Notes: a model not told the origin generated them from the letters alone. A stretch of 64,000 bases of DNA from Adiantum capillus-veneris (GCA_014529385.2 CM043963.1:105863912-105927911); one strand, 5' to 3'. Positions 45,666-58,324 are shown, numbered from the stretch's first letter. Translations and numbers: made by a program.

Positions 45666-47039
45666 TCTAGAAACCCTGAAGAGCGAGTGCGTCTCATGCA
45701 AGTTTCTCTTTTTTCAGCTTCTTGATTATCTACGACAAGAGAAAGTAGAAACATATTACTAAACATGTACATAAAATAAATCAAATAGTTTGCAACTACT
45801 CGATGCAAAGAATTAAGAGACATGTCACTAACAAATTCCAACACTTGATTCATCAATGAGCATGGATACAATAGGGGTGCAATGGATTGCACATGACTTC
45901 TAAAGACATCTTCTAATTGCATGAAGTTAAAACAAAAACACACTCATTGATTTGCATTTGGTTTCTTCCTCTTCCTAAATGAATCAAGAGGTATATCCAT
46001 TGTGGGACTTCCACCTAAGTTCTTGGAAGTCGATTTCTTGCGCTTTGGTGTTGGCTTCTTCTCCACAAGAGGGGGTGTTGCTTTCACCACATCTGCAACT
46101 GCCTCATCTGATGCTTCATCTCTAGTGTCCACACTTGGTGATGATTTGCCACTCAACGGAGAACGCAATAGCCTTCTTGGAGTTAGTTTTTGCCTAGGTG
46201 ATTTGACTGCAGAAGACTTTGCCATCAAGATGTCTTCAACTACTCCACGTACTGCATCCCCTACGGAAGACTCCGCTTCAAGGGTGGATGCATCCTTGGG
46301 GTAGACTCCGCTTCAAGGGCTGGCTGCATCCCTGGGGTAATCAGGCCATTCTTCCTTGTGGAATGCATCGTCTTGTTGGAGCAAGCATGCGATGATTGTT
46401 CTACAAAGCAAGCTATTTACAAAGTCTCACTTGGAGTATCCCAAAATACACACATAAATACTGATTTTGGTACCTACCAGTGGCCTGCGAGAGACTCTCT
46501 CTATTTTAGTCCTCAATGATTCTTGTATACATGTCTCTGCTGCAATGTCTGTACCTGCAAATGATTTCATTAGATGCAAGAGTTTAAACTCCCAATGGAA
46601 AGTGGGCCTGCAATAGTACTAGTAATTAATTGACACAGTGACTACCTGCACTTGATTCTTTCATCTCACTCTTCACCTTTAGACCAATCATATGCTTAGC
46701 TCTAGGGGGAACAGACATTTGCAATCTAGTGCAACACAATCGACATAGTCCCTACATACATGCGCGAAGCATAGCATATAGTACACATGGGTACAAGGCA
46801 GGGAGAATACATCCAAGCTTCTGACATCGAACGGGAATCCACATCCTACACAATGGTAGAACCCATTAAGTGCCACCTTGCTAATGCTCTGCTCAAAATC
46901 CACAGGAGGAAAAGGCTTCATTAAACTGGCCCCCACATTATGTGGAGTCCTCTCCATGGAAACACAAAATTTAAAGTGCTCTGATTCCTGCGCTAAGTTG
47001 TTCTCTACTTCTGCAAGTAGTGCCTGTGAAACAAAAAGA

Positions 47040-47900
47040 CAACACATCTAATTTAAGTCTCAATAACCCAACAAAAGCAGATTGCTGAAAAGAATATGCA
47101 GCGTGAATCTTATCCCTTATTTGCAATACCACATATAAGACAAGCACTTACTCTATATGCTATAAACACAAGCTTGATGTGGTATATGATATGTACTGTG
47201 CTATATAGCACATAGCACAGTCCAAGTATAATGCGCTATAAGTGCTACATAGAGTATGCACTATAGATCATAGCAGAGAGAATTTTTAAAATACGAGATA
47301 TAGCCCAAACATTTTCTCTATATGCTATATAGCACAAGCTTGTTGGGTATATGATATGCAGTGGGCTATATGAGACATAGCACATAGCATATAGCAAAAA
47401 TTTGTGCTATGTAGCACATAGCACAATTAGAGATGGTGCTATGTAGCACATAACAAAAATAGAGATTGTGCTTTATAGCACAATTCACTATTCCACACAC
47501 TCTAGGGCTATATTGTGAACATATAACACACAAAATGTGCTATTTAGCACATAGCACATAAAAAGATTGTGCTATGTAGCACATATCAATATTTAACACT
47601 TCAGGGCTATACTATGAGCATATAGCATACAAGTTATGATATATAGCACATATTACACATGTCCATTGTGCTATGTATCACATAGCACATAACCACACAG
47701 AGCACATAGCATAGAATCACACACATTCCAAATAGATGAGGGTACTCTTGTGAACATGTTGCACCTAGATTGAACTATAAAGCACATAGCACATAACCAC
47801 ACATGGCACATAGCATATAACCACCCACTCCATGAAGATGATGGCTATGTTGTGACCATATAGCACATATTTGTGCTATATAGAACATAGCAGAAATAGA
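47040..47900. repeat. D-out intron array of TGTGCTATATAGCACA-type repeats
   Basis: Many palindromic words (TGCTATATAGCA, TGTGCTATGTAGCACATAG) in both orientations inside a gene B intron between the coiled-coil and RING-like exons. Same word family as 13926-14461, 39951-40260 and 42420-43220. Confidence 0.92.
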
Positions 47901-49215
47901 ATATGCTCATACAGTACATAACCATAAAATCCAAAACACTCTAACCACATAACCACATGGAAGTGAACCACATACTCCAAAACAAAGTGAAGCACATGTA
48001 GGAGGGTATGCACCTTTGCTTTAGCCACATTGGCTTCTAATTCAGCAACGTTCTTTCTAGTAGTACTCGAGAACTGTCCAATCAAATCAATCAGGCGTTG
48101 TCGAGCTACAGGGTCTTGCACACAATCAATCTCCGTTTGCAACTTTATGGCCAAAGTGTTTGAGATTTGAGCACCTTCATCCCTATGCAATTCTCTGATT
48201 TGTTCCTCTACCTGCTTCTTTGCACCCTATAGTCTTGACTTATAGTCTTGCAATCTGCCCTTTGCAATATTCTTCATTTGTGCAAGTGCACTGCTATCCT
48301 CCTCTGCCAATTGTACCAGGAATCCTCCTATAGGCACGCTTGGCAATGGTACAGTCGTACCTTTTGTTTTAAATGATGATCTGGTAGAGACAGTAGTGGT
48401 TTTGGAACCTCTCCCTCTACCACTCGTCTGCTCTTCCCACCTCTTGATCTTGTTTTGCAAGTTGTGTCTTTCTTCTGAGGCTCTCATTGCCCTCTCTGTA
48501 AAGATAGAGCAAGAAATTTGATGTTTGTCAGATTCACTGTAGTTTTCCAATGCAAAGGCCTTTACAAATTGAGTCCCTACTTCATACATGAAGGGACCCT
48601 CCTGGTAGACATCCTAGTGTCTCCACACAAGATTTTGTAAGAACTCCGTCCGAGCATGGTATGCCTTTACTTTCTTCTGGCTACCCGGGAAAAGGCTTTG
48701 GGCATATAAAGACAGCTTCCCAGTCCTCCTCAGAGATGTCATTGTTTCCTGTCAAGCTACGCGGATCAACTCCCTCCAATGGCAATCCATGCTCCATATG
48801 AAATTCCTCGGCAAGATGACAAAACTTCGTATGGAGAGGTGGTTCGATGTTCCTGACTAGACTGCTTCTTGCTTGAATCAGATGCTTTGAGGAAGGTGCC
48901 ATGATGCAGTCTCAAGTGATATACCTGCAATTCATCCAATAAAGTCATGAGATGTGGTGTTCCCTTGCTTATCATCCTTGCTAAAACGAAACAAGAACTT
49001 CATGGGCCTGCTCTTGTAAGCAGGAAATTCAAGGTGATGTGCTATGGGATTTTCCCCAAGGTTGCATGCAACTTGAGGACTAGCAAATTACCTCGGGAGT
49101 CTATGTCCTCTCATGTAGCTAGCAGCAGTAGCATTAGGTTTTGCTCGCCTCTTGTTGCAAATGAGCAAGGTGTGGCACTCATGCAACTCCAAATGCAGCT
49201 TAATGTAGCTAAATG

Positions 49216-49487
<272 letters not shown>

Positions 49488-49674
49488 ACTGGGGGCACTG
49501 TGTTTGAAACTGCCAACTACTCATGAAATAAAGTGGGTGTGTGAAGACTGAATTTTTAAGTATAAGATTTTTCGAATATAAATTTGGACGTCTGAAATAT
49601 GGCACCAGTGACCACACCGCCAATGTCATGCTATGCTATATAATTATATCACATATATAGCTTTCCACCTATTC

Positions 49675-49686
49675 ATGCTTTCACCC
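49675..49686 (-). repeat. D-out right terminal inverted repeat
   Basis: ATGCTTTCACCC, exact complement of 12576-12587, then ATGG. The next inner bases (ATTCATG...AGGTGG on minus) match the D-in end better than the D-out left end does. Confidence 0.88.
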
Positions 49687-52233
49687 ATGGTGAACATGGA
49701 GGGGACTCTTGGATGCCCCCTACTGGTCTCAGAGTGAAGGAAAGTGTCAGTACACTGTGTCTCATAGCACCAAGGCTATAAGCACTATCGCTGACTTCTA
49801 CAGAATACTCCTCAAACACATGCTCGCTTTCACTATCACTGGAAGCAACAGCTCTCTTCTTTCTCTTCCCACGTTTTCGGTCAACCAATGGTGCTTGCGG
49901 GGCCAATGTGAAGCCAATCTTTGGGTCTTTCTTTGAGGCCTATTTCTTTTTGTTTGGTTTCTTTGTTGTGTTGAAGATAGTGCATCCTCTATCACAACGG
50001 ATTTCTTCCATGAAGCAGTATGCTCTGCTATTAATTAAAAAAGAACAGTTATTGTGCCCATGTCGAGAAGAATGGCAAAGGTAAAATCTACATAGTACGA
50101 TTACTATGTAAAGAGCTTCCTCTTTGAGTGGGTACTCCTTCTCCAGGTAATCCAACCACGAAGGACACTTGAGCCACCCTCCCTTTGGCCGCAAGTCGTC
50201 TATCCATGCATCCGGATATAAGCCCGTCTCCTCTCTCTCCGACTTGCACCATGCATCACTAGGGTTCTCGGGAATGGGGAAGACAAGAGCATCTCTCCAC
50301 CATCTACAAGACAGACCACAATGTTTTGAGCCACCGAGAACAAGATTAGTGTATCCTACAACATTCTTAATGTGTCAATCAAAGATGTCAAACCTGTACA
50401 ACATGCATCGTGCCGTGCAAGCAAAGTGGGGTTGCTCTATGGGATCTTGTGTGGACTTGATCCGTGCACTCCACTTCTTGAAGGCATTGTCAAAGTGGTT
50501 ATGTTTGTATGTGTGTAATGTGTGTGCAAGTGTGCAACCATGCCTCTCTTCAACCTTCTCGTGTTGGATAGCAACGTGTTGATTCTCGCCCTTCATTTTC
50601 TCGGCCATCTCAAGCACTCTTCTGCAGCAAATAATAGGACACAAGTTAGATTACCATTCGAGGACATAATCATTTGATCCAACCTTTCCAATTGCCACCA
50701 ATACACGTGATATCGAAGCCACTGGATCCATGCCTTCTCCGTCATCCCTATGCCATTCTCTTTCAAGGATGAATCACCACCTTGGAGCAAATCAATTAAG
50801 CGGCACTTCTTAGCAAAGGAAAAGAGAGACTTATTTTTCATTATGACAAAATCAAAAGAGAAAGATATCAAATGATTTAAATGACATTTACTTACTCTTT
50901 TGGGCTAATGCGTGCATGCACAACCTCTGCCACTCTGGGTGGTCTTCTCGCCTCAACCTATAAATGATATACATTTTTGGAAAAAATTGTTGCCATTCTC
51001 TGGATTTGCAATGGTTGCTATCTCAAGCCCTTTGCACGTGAAATATTGCACTGTTTGAGATAGCGCTAGAATGATGCTTTGCTCGTATGCATCAGGTGCC
51101 AAATCGTAGTCAAAACTCTCTTTTGATGGTAGCCCCTCCGTTTTACTACTATACATAGCATCGAACTCTTCCTATCATTTGCCAAGGACACAATCAAAAC
51201 ACACATAATAAGATTTTGCAATCAAAACATATTCTCATTTAGCATTGGTTTCAAGCATACCTTCCAAATGAGTTGCGCAAGGACAGTCGTTGGCAGTTTT
51301 AGCCACTTTGATTTGTTTAAACCCCTAAAATTCAAAGCCCTTTCTACTGCCAGACGTGCTCTTTCCGGAAATTTTTGCAGGAGTGAAGTAGGGTCCGCCA
51401 ACCCTAGCTTTCTCATCATGAATATATCATGCACAGTTGTGTGAGGCACTGAAACCCTTGTGGCCTTGTTTAACACTCGATTGTAATTCACATTGTCAAA
51501 ACAATAAGATGCATTTACATTCGCAAAAAAACAATTGGACCTACCTATTTATCATTCCCAAAACCAATAGAAACTCCGTTGTCTCATGGGGTTGAAAATC
51601 GACAAGAACGCACTCCACCTTTGGTGCCTTCTCAATTGGGATGTCGTTCTCGTTCATCCACTGCATCCATGCCTCCAATCTGTGACTTCCATCCCAAACC
51701 ACAAAGTACCTCTCAAACATGTGACTAAGCTCAGGGATTAGACGAAGCTCCTCGTCCAAATCATATGACATTGCAAGATCTGTTGAAGTGTGACCACAAT
51801 GAGAGAATTGCTTATGATCATCCCTAGGAATCCGTTCACTAACAATAAATCTTGCCATGGTTGGTTGGTAGCTTTTGTTTGCAATGGAGAGCTGCAAATC
51901 CACCACATGGTCATCATGCATGCGGATGACAGGGTTTGAAATAAGTCGACATAAAGGCAAGCGTGGAAGTTTGCCATCGTAGGGAGCTCTATGAGAATCC
52001 ACCCAGCTCAAAGAAATATGCTTGTCCACCACATTTCCAAATGCTTCATCTTTTACATCTTCAGTTGTGATAGTAGTTTCCACACGATGACTCAATCCTC
52101 CACTTGATTGTGTTGTACTATCCACACCGGTTACGACGGACACAATCCAATCTAGAGAACTTAAGGCTCGAGATTGTTCGTTCTCTTGAGTGTCGTAGAG
52201 GGACCTCTTACGACGTAGTAGCATAAACCTCAT
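49687..52233 (-). pseudogene. 5' part of SP ParB/sulfiredoxin-like gene, truncated by D-out
   Basis: ATG at 52233 (MRFMLLRRKRSLYDTQ). The first exon, to about 51545, contains a ParB N-like fold: NPVIRMHDDHVVDLQLSIAN, a linker, then FVVWDGSHRLEAWMQWM (the DG-x-HR motif) and VECVLVDFQ...GMIN. Later exons: 51490-51262 (RVLNKATRVSVPHTTVHD), 51170-50958, 50935-50880, 50820-50640 (WIQWLRYHVYWWQLERLDQM), 50625-50380, 50305-50110 and 49965-49687 (KRGKRKKRAVASSDSESE, likely nuclear). The final exon is cut by the D-out left and right borders and resumes at 12575. ParB/Srx proteins bind DNA or hydrolyse nucleotides in bacteria; the role here is unknown. No stop was seen in the first exon, so it was recently functional. 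Confidence 0.72.
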
Positions 52234-52518
52234 CCACGGCACGATTATTTTTGGATTGATTTCTTGTTCTCACACTTGGGCTAAAGAATTTTAGAAAATA
52301 GATATAAGTATGGCTTATGAGAAATTATAGCTAAGAGAAAGAAAAGTGAGCAAAAGAGAACTTGACTGAGAGAAATCTCTGTAATATAAGAAAGTAGAGA
52401 TGAGGAGAATTATAAGGAGCTAAGAGTTGAGAGAAATGAAAAAGAGCTTCTAAATGCTCTTTATAAATGTTTTAAATTTTATTAATTAAATTTATTTATT
52501 TATTATTATTAATTGAGA

Positions 52519-52542
52519 AGTGTGTGTGTGTGAGAGAGGTGG

Positions 52543-52575
<33 letters not shown>

Positions 52576-52690
52576 CATGTGCGTGTGTATGTGTGTATGT
52601 GTATGTGCGTGTGTTGTGTGTGACACGACGTGCACACACACACACACACACGCCAACACGTGTGTACACACACACATGCCAGCACGTGTG
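52519..52690. repeat. (GT)n then (CA)n inverted microsatellite
   Basis: GT-rich sequence (52519-52620) is followed by CACACA runs (52633-52675), so the two halves could pair as one long hairpin. Confidence 0.9.
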
Positions 52691-52759
52691 TATGTGTGTG
52701 GTCAGGCGTGGGCCACATGCTGCCACGCATGGCCCGATGTGGCCCGGGCGGGCGCTTAG

Positions 52760-53135
52760 CCCAACGGCCACTGGGCACTCAGTGGTAGTCCACATGGTCA
52801 CGGAGCGGCCATGCAGGTCGACTCGTGGCCACGTGGTTTTGCCACGTGTATCGTCGGCAGTCGACGATACACGTGGCATGCCACGTAGACCACGCGATCT
52901 GCCATGTCGACAGCGTGGTGGCCACGTGGCATGCCACGTGTATCGCCGTTGGGAAACATTACACGTGACACGTTTACTGGCACCACATGGCGTGCCACGT
53001 GTAATGTCGCCCAGTGACGGTACATGTGGCATGCCACGTGGCCACCACGTTGTCGACGTGTCAGTATGCATGGTCTACGTGGCATGCCACGTGTATCGTC
53101 GGTTGACGACGGTACACGTGGAAAAACCACGTGGC
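52760..53135. repeat. Array of palindromic CACGTGGCATGCCACGTG units
   Basis: An 18-bp perfect palindrome CACGTGGCATGCCACGTG occurs at about 52925-52942, with one- or two-base variants near 52871, 52986, 53024 and 53081. They alternate with inverted GTATCGTCGgcagTCGACGATAC-type hairpins. Spacing is about 50-60 bp. Each unit holds two G-box cores (CACGTG). Confidence 0.85.
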
Positions 53136-53219
53136 CACGAGGCGGCCAGCATGGACACATGGACTGCCATTGGCCATGAATTGGCCATGGGAGACATACA
53201 CCTCCATGCGGGGGTGCGT

Positions 53220-53580
53220 GGCTGCCCATGCTAGCCCGCCCGCATACATGTCCCCCCCTTCGTGGCCACTCGCATACACCGGACCCGCCCCCCTCTCAAA
53301 CGACAGCACACCCCGCCCCTCCACCAGCACACCCGAGCCCCCCCACGATCCCCCGCACACCCGACCGCCCACACACCCCCGCCCCCCAATAGCCCGCACA
53401 CACGCCCCCCCCTTCTTGGCCGTCCACATACACCGGGCTCGCCCCCCTCTCGCTGACAGCACACCCCCCCCCCACGAGCACGCCCCCCCTCCCCCCCCCC
53501 CCCCCCCCCCTTGTCGCCAGCACACCCAACCGCCCACTTGCCCCCGCCCCCCCTAGTAGCCTGCACACTTGGACGAGCGC
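53220..53580. repeat. C-rich (G-rich on minus) low-complexity block
   Basis: Strong C asymmetry with imperfect repeats of CGCCC/ACACACCC/CCGCCC and an 18-base C run at about 53493-53510. Internal near copies (53225-53330 and 53400-53470) share 'cttggccgtccacatacaccgg'-like text. Confidence 0.85.
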
Positions 53581-53996
53581 GTCTCCCCTACCACACAAAC
53601 CTTCAAAATAAAATTTTTAAAGAATTATTCGGACAAAATTTCTCCTTTTATCCATTCATTAGACTAGCATTCACGTGCTCACACAGTCACAGAGTCGCAC
53701 AAAAATATTTTTTTGATACTAAATATTTTTTATATTTTTAAAATAAATTTATTCAAATAATAAAATATTAATAAATTTAAATTTATAATGGCTATATTGT
53801 TAGACGTGAGTATATAAACAATTTGTTAGTTTATATAATGTGATCTTGTGCTTAATTATTGGTTTTATCTTATTATTATGGCTTGCTCTTTATTTTTTCT
53901 GGGTAAAGACCTTTCGTATCCTTTTTACAATGGTAAATTTATAATATCTGAATCATTTCTTTATAATTAATTTCTTCAATGTAATTTACAACTTTA

Positions 53997-56900
53997 GATG
54001 CAGTCATCGAAGTTGGTGATATTGAAATGGATTTGCCTCTTGAAAGGATGCTCAACAATTTGGGTGAATTCATCTATGTACCGGATAAACAGCTTTCACG
54101 TAAATACAAAGTCAATGTATCCCATCAAACACACTATGCAGCCTCACCTAGCACGACTCCCACTGCCATTGTGGATAGACCGTCAGAGGTGAAATTCGCT
54201 CAAAAGGAGTTAATAGATCTATACACCCTGTCTTGAGTTTTGCTCCCAAATAACTTCAAAAAGAGTACAAGACAAAAACTTCTACAGGCCGAAAAGAAGG
54301 GCACATTGACAAAGCTTTTAATGCAAATACAACAAGTGGAATAAGTTACAGAGATTCCAAGGTCTTACAATGGTGATCTTGTTTTAGAATTTCCACCTAC
54401 CATGGGAAAGTTGCACCATATGGATGCAATGGAGCATAAGTATGATCCTCATCTGTGGTCGAAGTCACAAATTCCAATATAGTTTTTCCAAGTGTAGTGC
54501 CTCTTAGTCATTGCATAGGATCTCTAAAGTGCATGAATGAACAAATGTGCCCACTTGGCTAATTATCATATTCCCAATACAACTCATTTCAACAAAATGC
54601 AACTACACCCGGACAATATTGTAAGATTGGAGATAAGAGCCTTACATGCCACTTTTGTAAGGCAATTGCTTTCTGTATTGCAACATGTGATTGTGTAGTA
54701 TACTATGTCATGCCATCCGATGAGACCGCTACTAGAGTCATGATTCATCGTGGAACACATAGACACGATGTGCATAGCCGCACATCCAAAACACTAACAG
54801 AAAACACCAAGGTATGGTGCAAAGGATTTTGACTGTTGACCCACACGCAGGAGCCAGGAAGGTTAAAATGTGTTTGGCAAAAGAAATTATAAGTACAACA
54901 CTTCTTTGCAACAACACCAATGAAGGAATTATAGGGAAGCAACAGCTATTTGCAATCGCTGAGGAGTTGGGGCCATTGGTGCAAGATAATCAGTATGAGC
55001 CTTTCCTAGATTCTTATTTCGATGCAAAACTTTATGCTAAATTATTTTTTCTCTAAACATTTTGAACATTGTTAGGTTTCGAAGGTCAATATCTATTTAC
55101 GAAGAGGGGTTGACAAAGAATCTTTCAGCATTGATGTCCTCCTAAAGCTGAAGCGAGATTGCACATATGACTTTTTCCATGGAAACAGGTTTACTGGTCA
55201 AGGACGGAGGGGGAGAAATTTTATGTCTTCAAAATGTCCACAATTGGTCCAGCATCCGGTGTGGACCTGGTGAACCAAATGAGACAAGATCGGGATGGCA
55301 ATCTTCGACGTGCGTGGATCCAGTTTGATCACACCAGATGAGTTAACGAATGGGTGACTATGGCCTGTCATGTCTATGATCCAAGGTACATGGCGCACCT
55401 TCATAGCCTTGTGGGTTACCTTTGACTCTCTCTCTAACAATTTGTTTGCAACATGCAAGACCTTTTGAGTATTGCAACTTGTGAAATGAAGCGGGAAGAC
55501 ATGGAAACACAATGTTTGTTTTGGGAGTGCCTCAATGATGTAATGTTATCATGTGGGTGTGACAGAGCTAATTCCTTTGGCTTCATGGCGGATGAAGCTC
55601 AAGCAAATTGGAATGCAATTCGAATTGTTTTCAATGGAGGTGACAACCAATACAATGAGCGGTCGAGAGCGTTCTTGTCTTTTCCATTGGAAAGAAAAGC
55701 TTGAATCAACACACAATGAAGTATGTGGTGCAAGCTTCTCAACACACACACAGAGAAATGTGTGAGAAGTGGAGGCAAGCACTAACAAAAGAGGCTGTAG
55801 CAGCAGAGGCTCGTCTGATACGCCAATGGTGGCGTAACGGTCATTGCATAGACCGTAACATTCCATGCATGGATTCATGGCTTAGTTGGTGGGAAATTCG
55901 TATTGCACATTGGGGTGGCATTATGACGTGCGTAGAAAGTAGCTCTGATGGACCAAACACTCCATGCACAAACCTTACGGAGAGCAAGCATGGCAACTGG
56001 CTAGCAGGGGAGGGTTTTCGTAAACGCATTTCATTATATGATGCATGTACGACCAACCTTGCAAATTCCATCTTACAGAGCACAAAGGCCATTTCATATA
56101 GCCATGGAAAACACATTGGGAATGGTCCATCAATACAGAAGCTTGCAGAACGCCATAAAAAAGGTCCCAGCCAAGTGATAAGAGCAGTGAATGAGGCTAC
56201 TGAGGGCACTCCAATGTATAAACAACCAACTCCATTGACAGGAGATAAGGAGACATCAAGGGAAAAATGCAAGCCAAATGAGGTTATCAATGTGGAACAT
56301 GATGCATCGCATAGGCCTGAGAACAAATCGGTCACCAAAGATTGCAAGAAGTGTGGAAGGCCACGTAAGATCAACTTTGCAGAAGAAGGGATATCACAAA
56401 CCCCAAAACGAAGTATAGGTTTGGGTGGGAAGTATGTAGTTGAACGCAAGGTCAATGAGGCAATGTGTGCCATACGCTGAACTCCACAAGGTAGTAGAGT
56501 CACATGTAGCGGCATGCCAAGAGGAGGACAAAGGTGTGGATGCAGTATTGCAGGTTCTAGCCTGGTATACTGGCCCCATCTTTTGAAGGATATCGAAAGC
56601 ATCCGAATGGTATGGTGCGCTAGTGTTTTTGGTTTTGTCTGGATCACGTCTTGCATTGCCATATAGTAGACCAAGACATTGAGCCGCAGCCTCAGCATCC
56701 ACCACACACTTGGCCGGTGCATGGGGGCACCAACCTATCTGAGGATGAGGTGCAAATATTGCATGAAGGGGGGTATCAAGTGGAGCTCATGAAAGAAGGA
56801 ATCTCTAATGTAACGCCGGTTGTTCCTGAAAAAAATATGACCAACTCTCCTTTCAAGTCAAAAGATGCATCCACTCCTGAAGGCAATGCATGAGGCACAG

Positions 56901-57267
56901 TGCAAGATGGTGTGCATGTACGTATCTTACTTCCATTTTTGAGGACGTTGCTTGCAAGATCAGTTTAGCACTGGCGCTGAGAGCCAAGGTCGTAGAAGAG
57001 ATATGTGCAGCAGATGGTGTTAATGAGGTCTTCAAAGTAGAGACCAAAAGTGAAGATGGTCATGTCCGGCTATACAAAGTTTGTATTTGCAACCAACCAT
57101 CGTGCACATGTCCAGACTTCATGGAACGGGTGTCAAAGGAAAAACCATATCTTGCATGTAAACATTTGTATTTCAATTATCTGTGTGTGCTAGGGTTAAG
57201 CCAAAATGAGAACATGTTTATCCATCAACCAATTCTGTGGCAGATGCTGATATCTTCAGGGCAATGA
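53997..57267 (+). pseudogene. SP SWIM-domain transposase-like gene (frameshifted)
   Basis: Exon-like blocks: 53997-54234 after a TTTAG acceptor (MDLPLERMLNNLGEFIYVP); 54600-54800 with C-x2-C and R-x-IH-x-GTHRHDV resembling the WRKY/GCM1-like zinc fingers of MULE transposases; 54814-55056 (DPHAGARKVKMCLAKEII); 55360-55690 with a possible catalytic block SFGFMADEAQANWNAIRIVF followed, after a frameshift near 55655, by RSCLFHWKEKLESTHN; 55701-56480 (LTESKHGNWLAGEGFRKRIS, then basic CKKCGRPRKINF, an AT-hook-like GRPRK); and 56890-57267 with the SWIM finger CTCPDF...ACKHLYF. A domain order of zinc finger, core, SWIM fits Mutator-like transposases. Several frame changes make this copy defective. 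Confidence 0.7.
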
Positions 57268-57786
57268 GCCGAAGCCGAACCTATCGAGGCATGGCCTGGG
57301 GCAGTCACTTATCAAAAGACCCCTATATCACATGCGTTCAAGAGGTAATTAATAATAACCCAATATACATACTGTACTTACACTGTGAGCCTATTTTAAA
57401 AACCCCCACCCCCCTCTGTATGTATACATTTTTGTACATTTTGGTCTTTTAATAATCCTCTCCGGTTAACTCACGTGATATCATACACATTCTAAAAAGT
57501 GACCGCCCCGGGAGGCATGGATGCATATCATTTGTTGTTTCTCACTTTTTGTATGCATGCTTCACAAAATGGACAACTCTACCAGGTTCTAATTTTATCT
57601 TATGATGGCCACATTTTGGTACATTGATTTGCAGTTTTTTTTCAAATTTGGAAAATGTTTGTTTATGTTTCAAATCGTGAATAAAGTAATATAATATTTC
57701 CACAATGGCTATAAATTACCATTTCTTGAATTATTTTTGTGAAAGCATCCAGTAGCTTCCGTATCACACCTCTCTTACTTTTCACG
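57268..57786. other. Spacer between SWIM gene and small ORF
   Basis: A/T-rich with no supported coding region. A short duplicated 'tttgtacattttgg' word near 57435 and 57612. Confidence 0.5.
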
Positions 57787-58125
57787 ATGTCCGACGATCT
57801 TGAGAATAAAATCAAGTCTGCGTGGGATGCCATGGAAGCTATTCCCAATGGAGAGGTTTTGTATGGAGCCGACTGGTTTAGGGAGGCTATAAAGGCATTA
57901 GTCAATGTGTATCGCCTCTATCATTGCCACACGGAACTCAAAATGTGGACCTTACTTAGCTTGAACGAGAAGGGACAATTCGATTTCTCTTGTTGGAAGA
58001 AGATTGGGCTCATCACAGAGGAGGGTGAGGAGGAAATGACGCAGCAGCTAGGGAACGTGGTGAATCTTCTTTTTCCACTCAAAGGCAACACATCTACTCC
58101 TAAAACCGGGCCTTCTAGAAGATGA
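57787..58125 (+). CDS. Small ORF near the SP right end (112 residues), unknown
   Basis: ATG at 57787 opens MSDDLENKIKSAWDAMEAIP and ends at TGA 58125 with a Thr/Pro/Arg tail. Hydrophilic and helix-prone, with WFREAIKALVNVYRLYHC and LNEKGQFDFSCWKKIGLI. No recognised family, signal peptide or membrane segment. It lies between the SWIM gene and the right terminal repeat, so it could be a third SP gene or the last exon of the SWIM gene. It is undamaged over its length, unlike its neighbour. Confidence 0.45.
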   Translation: MSDDLENKIKSAWDAMEAIPNGEVLYGADWFREAIKALVNVYRLYHCHTELKMWTLLSLNEKGQFDFSCWKKIGLITEEGEEEMTQQLGNVVNLLFPLKGNTSTPKTGPSRR

Positions 58126-58281
58126 ACACTTCTTGTCTATGTAATGCAAGTGTAATAGAATGTAACTTTCTATTATTAATGGATGTCCTTGTTTTAAGTA
58201 CCCTTGTCTTTATTGTTTTTGAAACAATTTGTTTAGCTCGCATATCTTTGTCTATGTCTCAACCTCCCTAATACCTCATTG

Positions 58282-58284
<3 letters not shown>

Positions 58285-58324
<40 letters not shown>
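58285..58324. repeat. (CT)n microsatellite just inside the SP right end
   Basis: About 19 CT units. Confidence 0.95.

Larger units (their letters stand above)
43350..48905 (-). pseudogene. D-out gene B: coiled coil + RING-like + acidic repeats + FCP1-like HAD
   Basis: Blocks in coding order: 48905-48600 (N-terminal unknown domain, EEDWEAVFICPKPFPG), 48589-48227 (NKIKRWEEQ, basic Ser/Thr stretch), 48190-48010 (coiled coil), 47030-46688 (RING-like CVGCG...CTHVYYMLCFAHVC...CKC), 46228-45944 (Lys/Arg/Ser/Pro-rich), 45943-45262 (with a 110-bp tandem duplication) and 45400-43350. The last has Asp/Val/Ala-rich imperfect repeats (ESIVHAxIDxLLDAVVAMG) and the FCP1-like domain: CIILDVNGLLIRR (motif I with Asn for the second Asp), VVRPNASILLHAL, VSLWSCMTQDN, NTLVVDDTLYKCLLNPP (motif IV) and a C-terminal tail. 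A frameshift lies near 44990 and a stop near 48604. The domain order matches D-in gene B. Confidence 0.78.
52234..53996. promoter_or_regulatory. Divergent intergenic region of the SP element
   Basis: Lies head to head between the ParB-like gene (minus) and SWIM gene (plus). It contains A/T-rich DNA next to each gene, a GT/CA microsatellite, an array of CACGTG-containing palindromes and a C-rich block. A bidirectional promoter is inferred from position only. Confidence 0.45.

Noticed and set aside
53061-53556. Pro-rich and Gly-rich open frames on both strands
   Set aside because: By-products of the C-rich low-complexity block; both strands are open and there is no domain.
55841-56722. Minus-strand 293-codon frame opposite the SWIM gene
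   Set aside because: The plus strand here encodes a recognisable conserved block (LTESKHGNW, CKKCGRPRK); the minus frame is its shadow.
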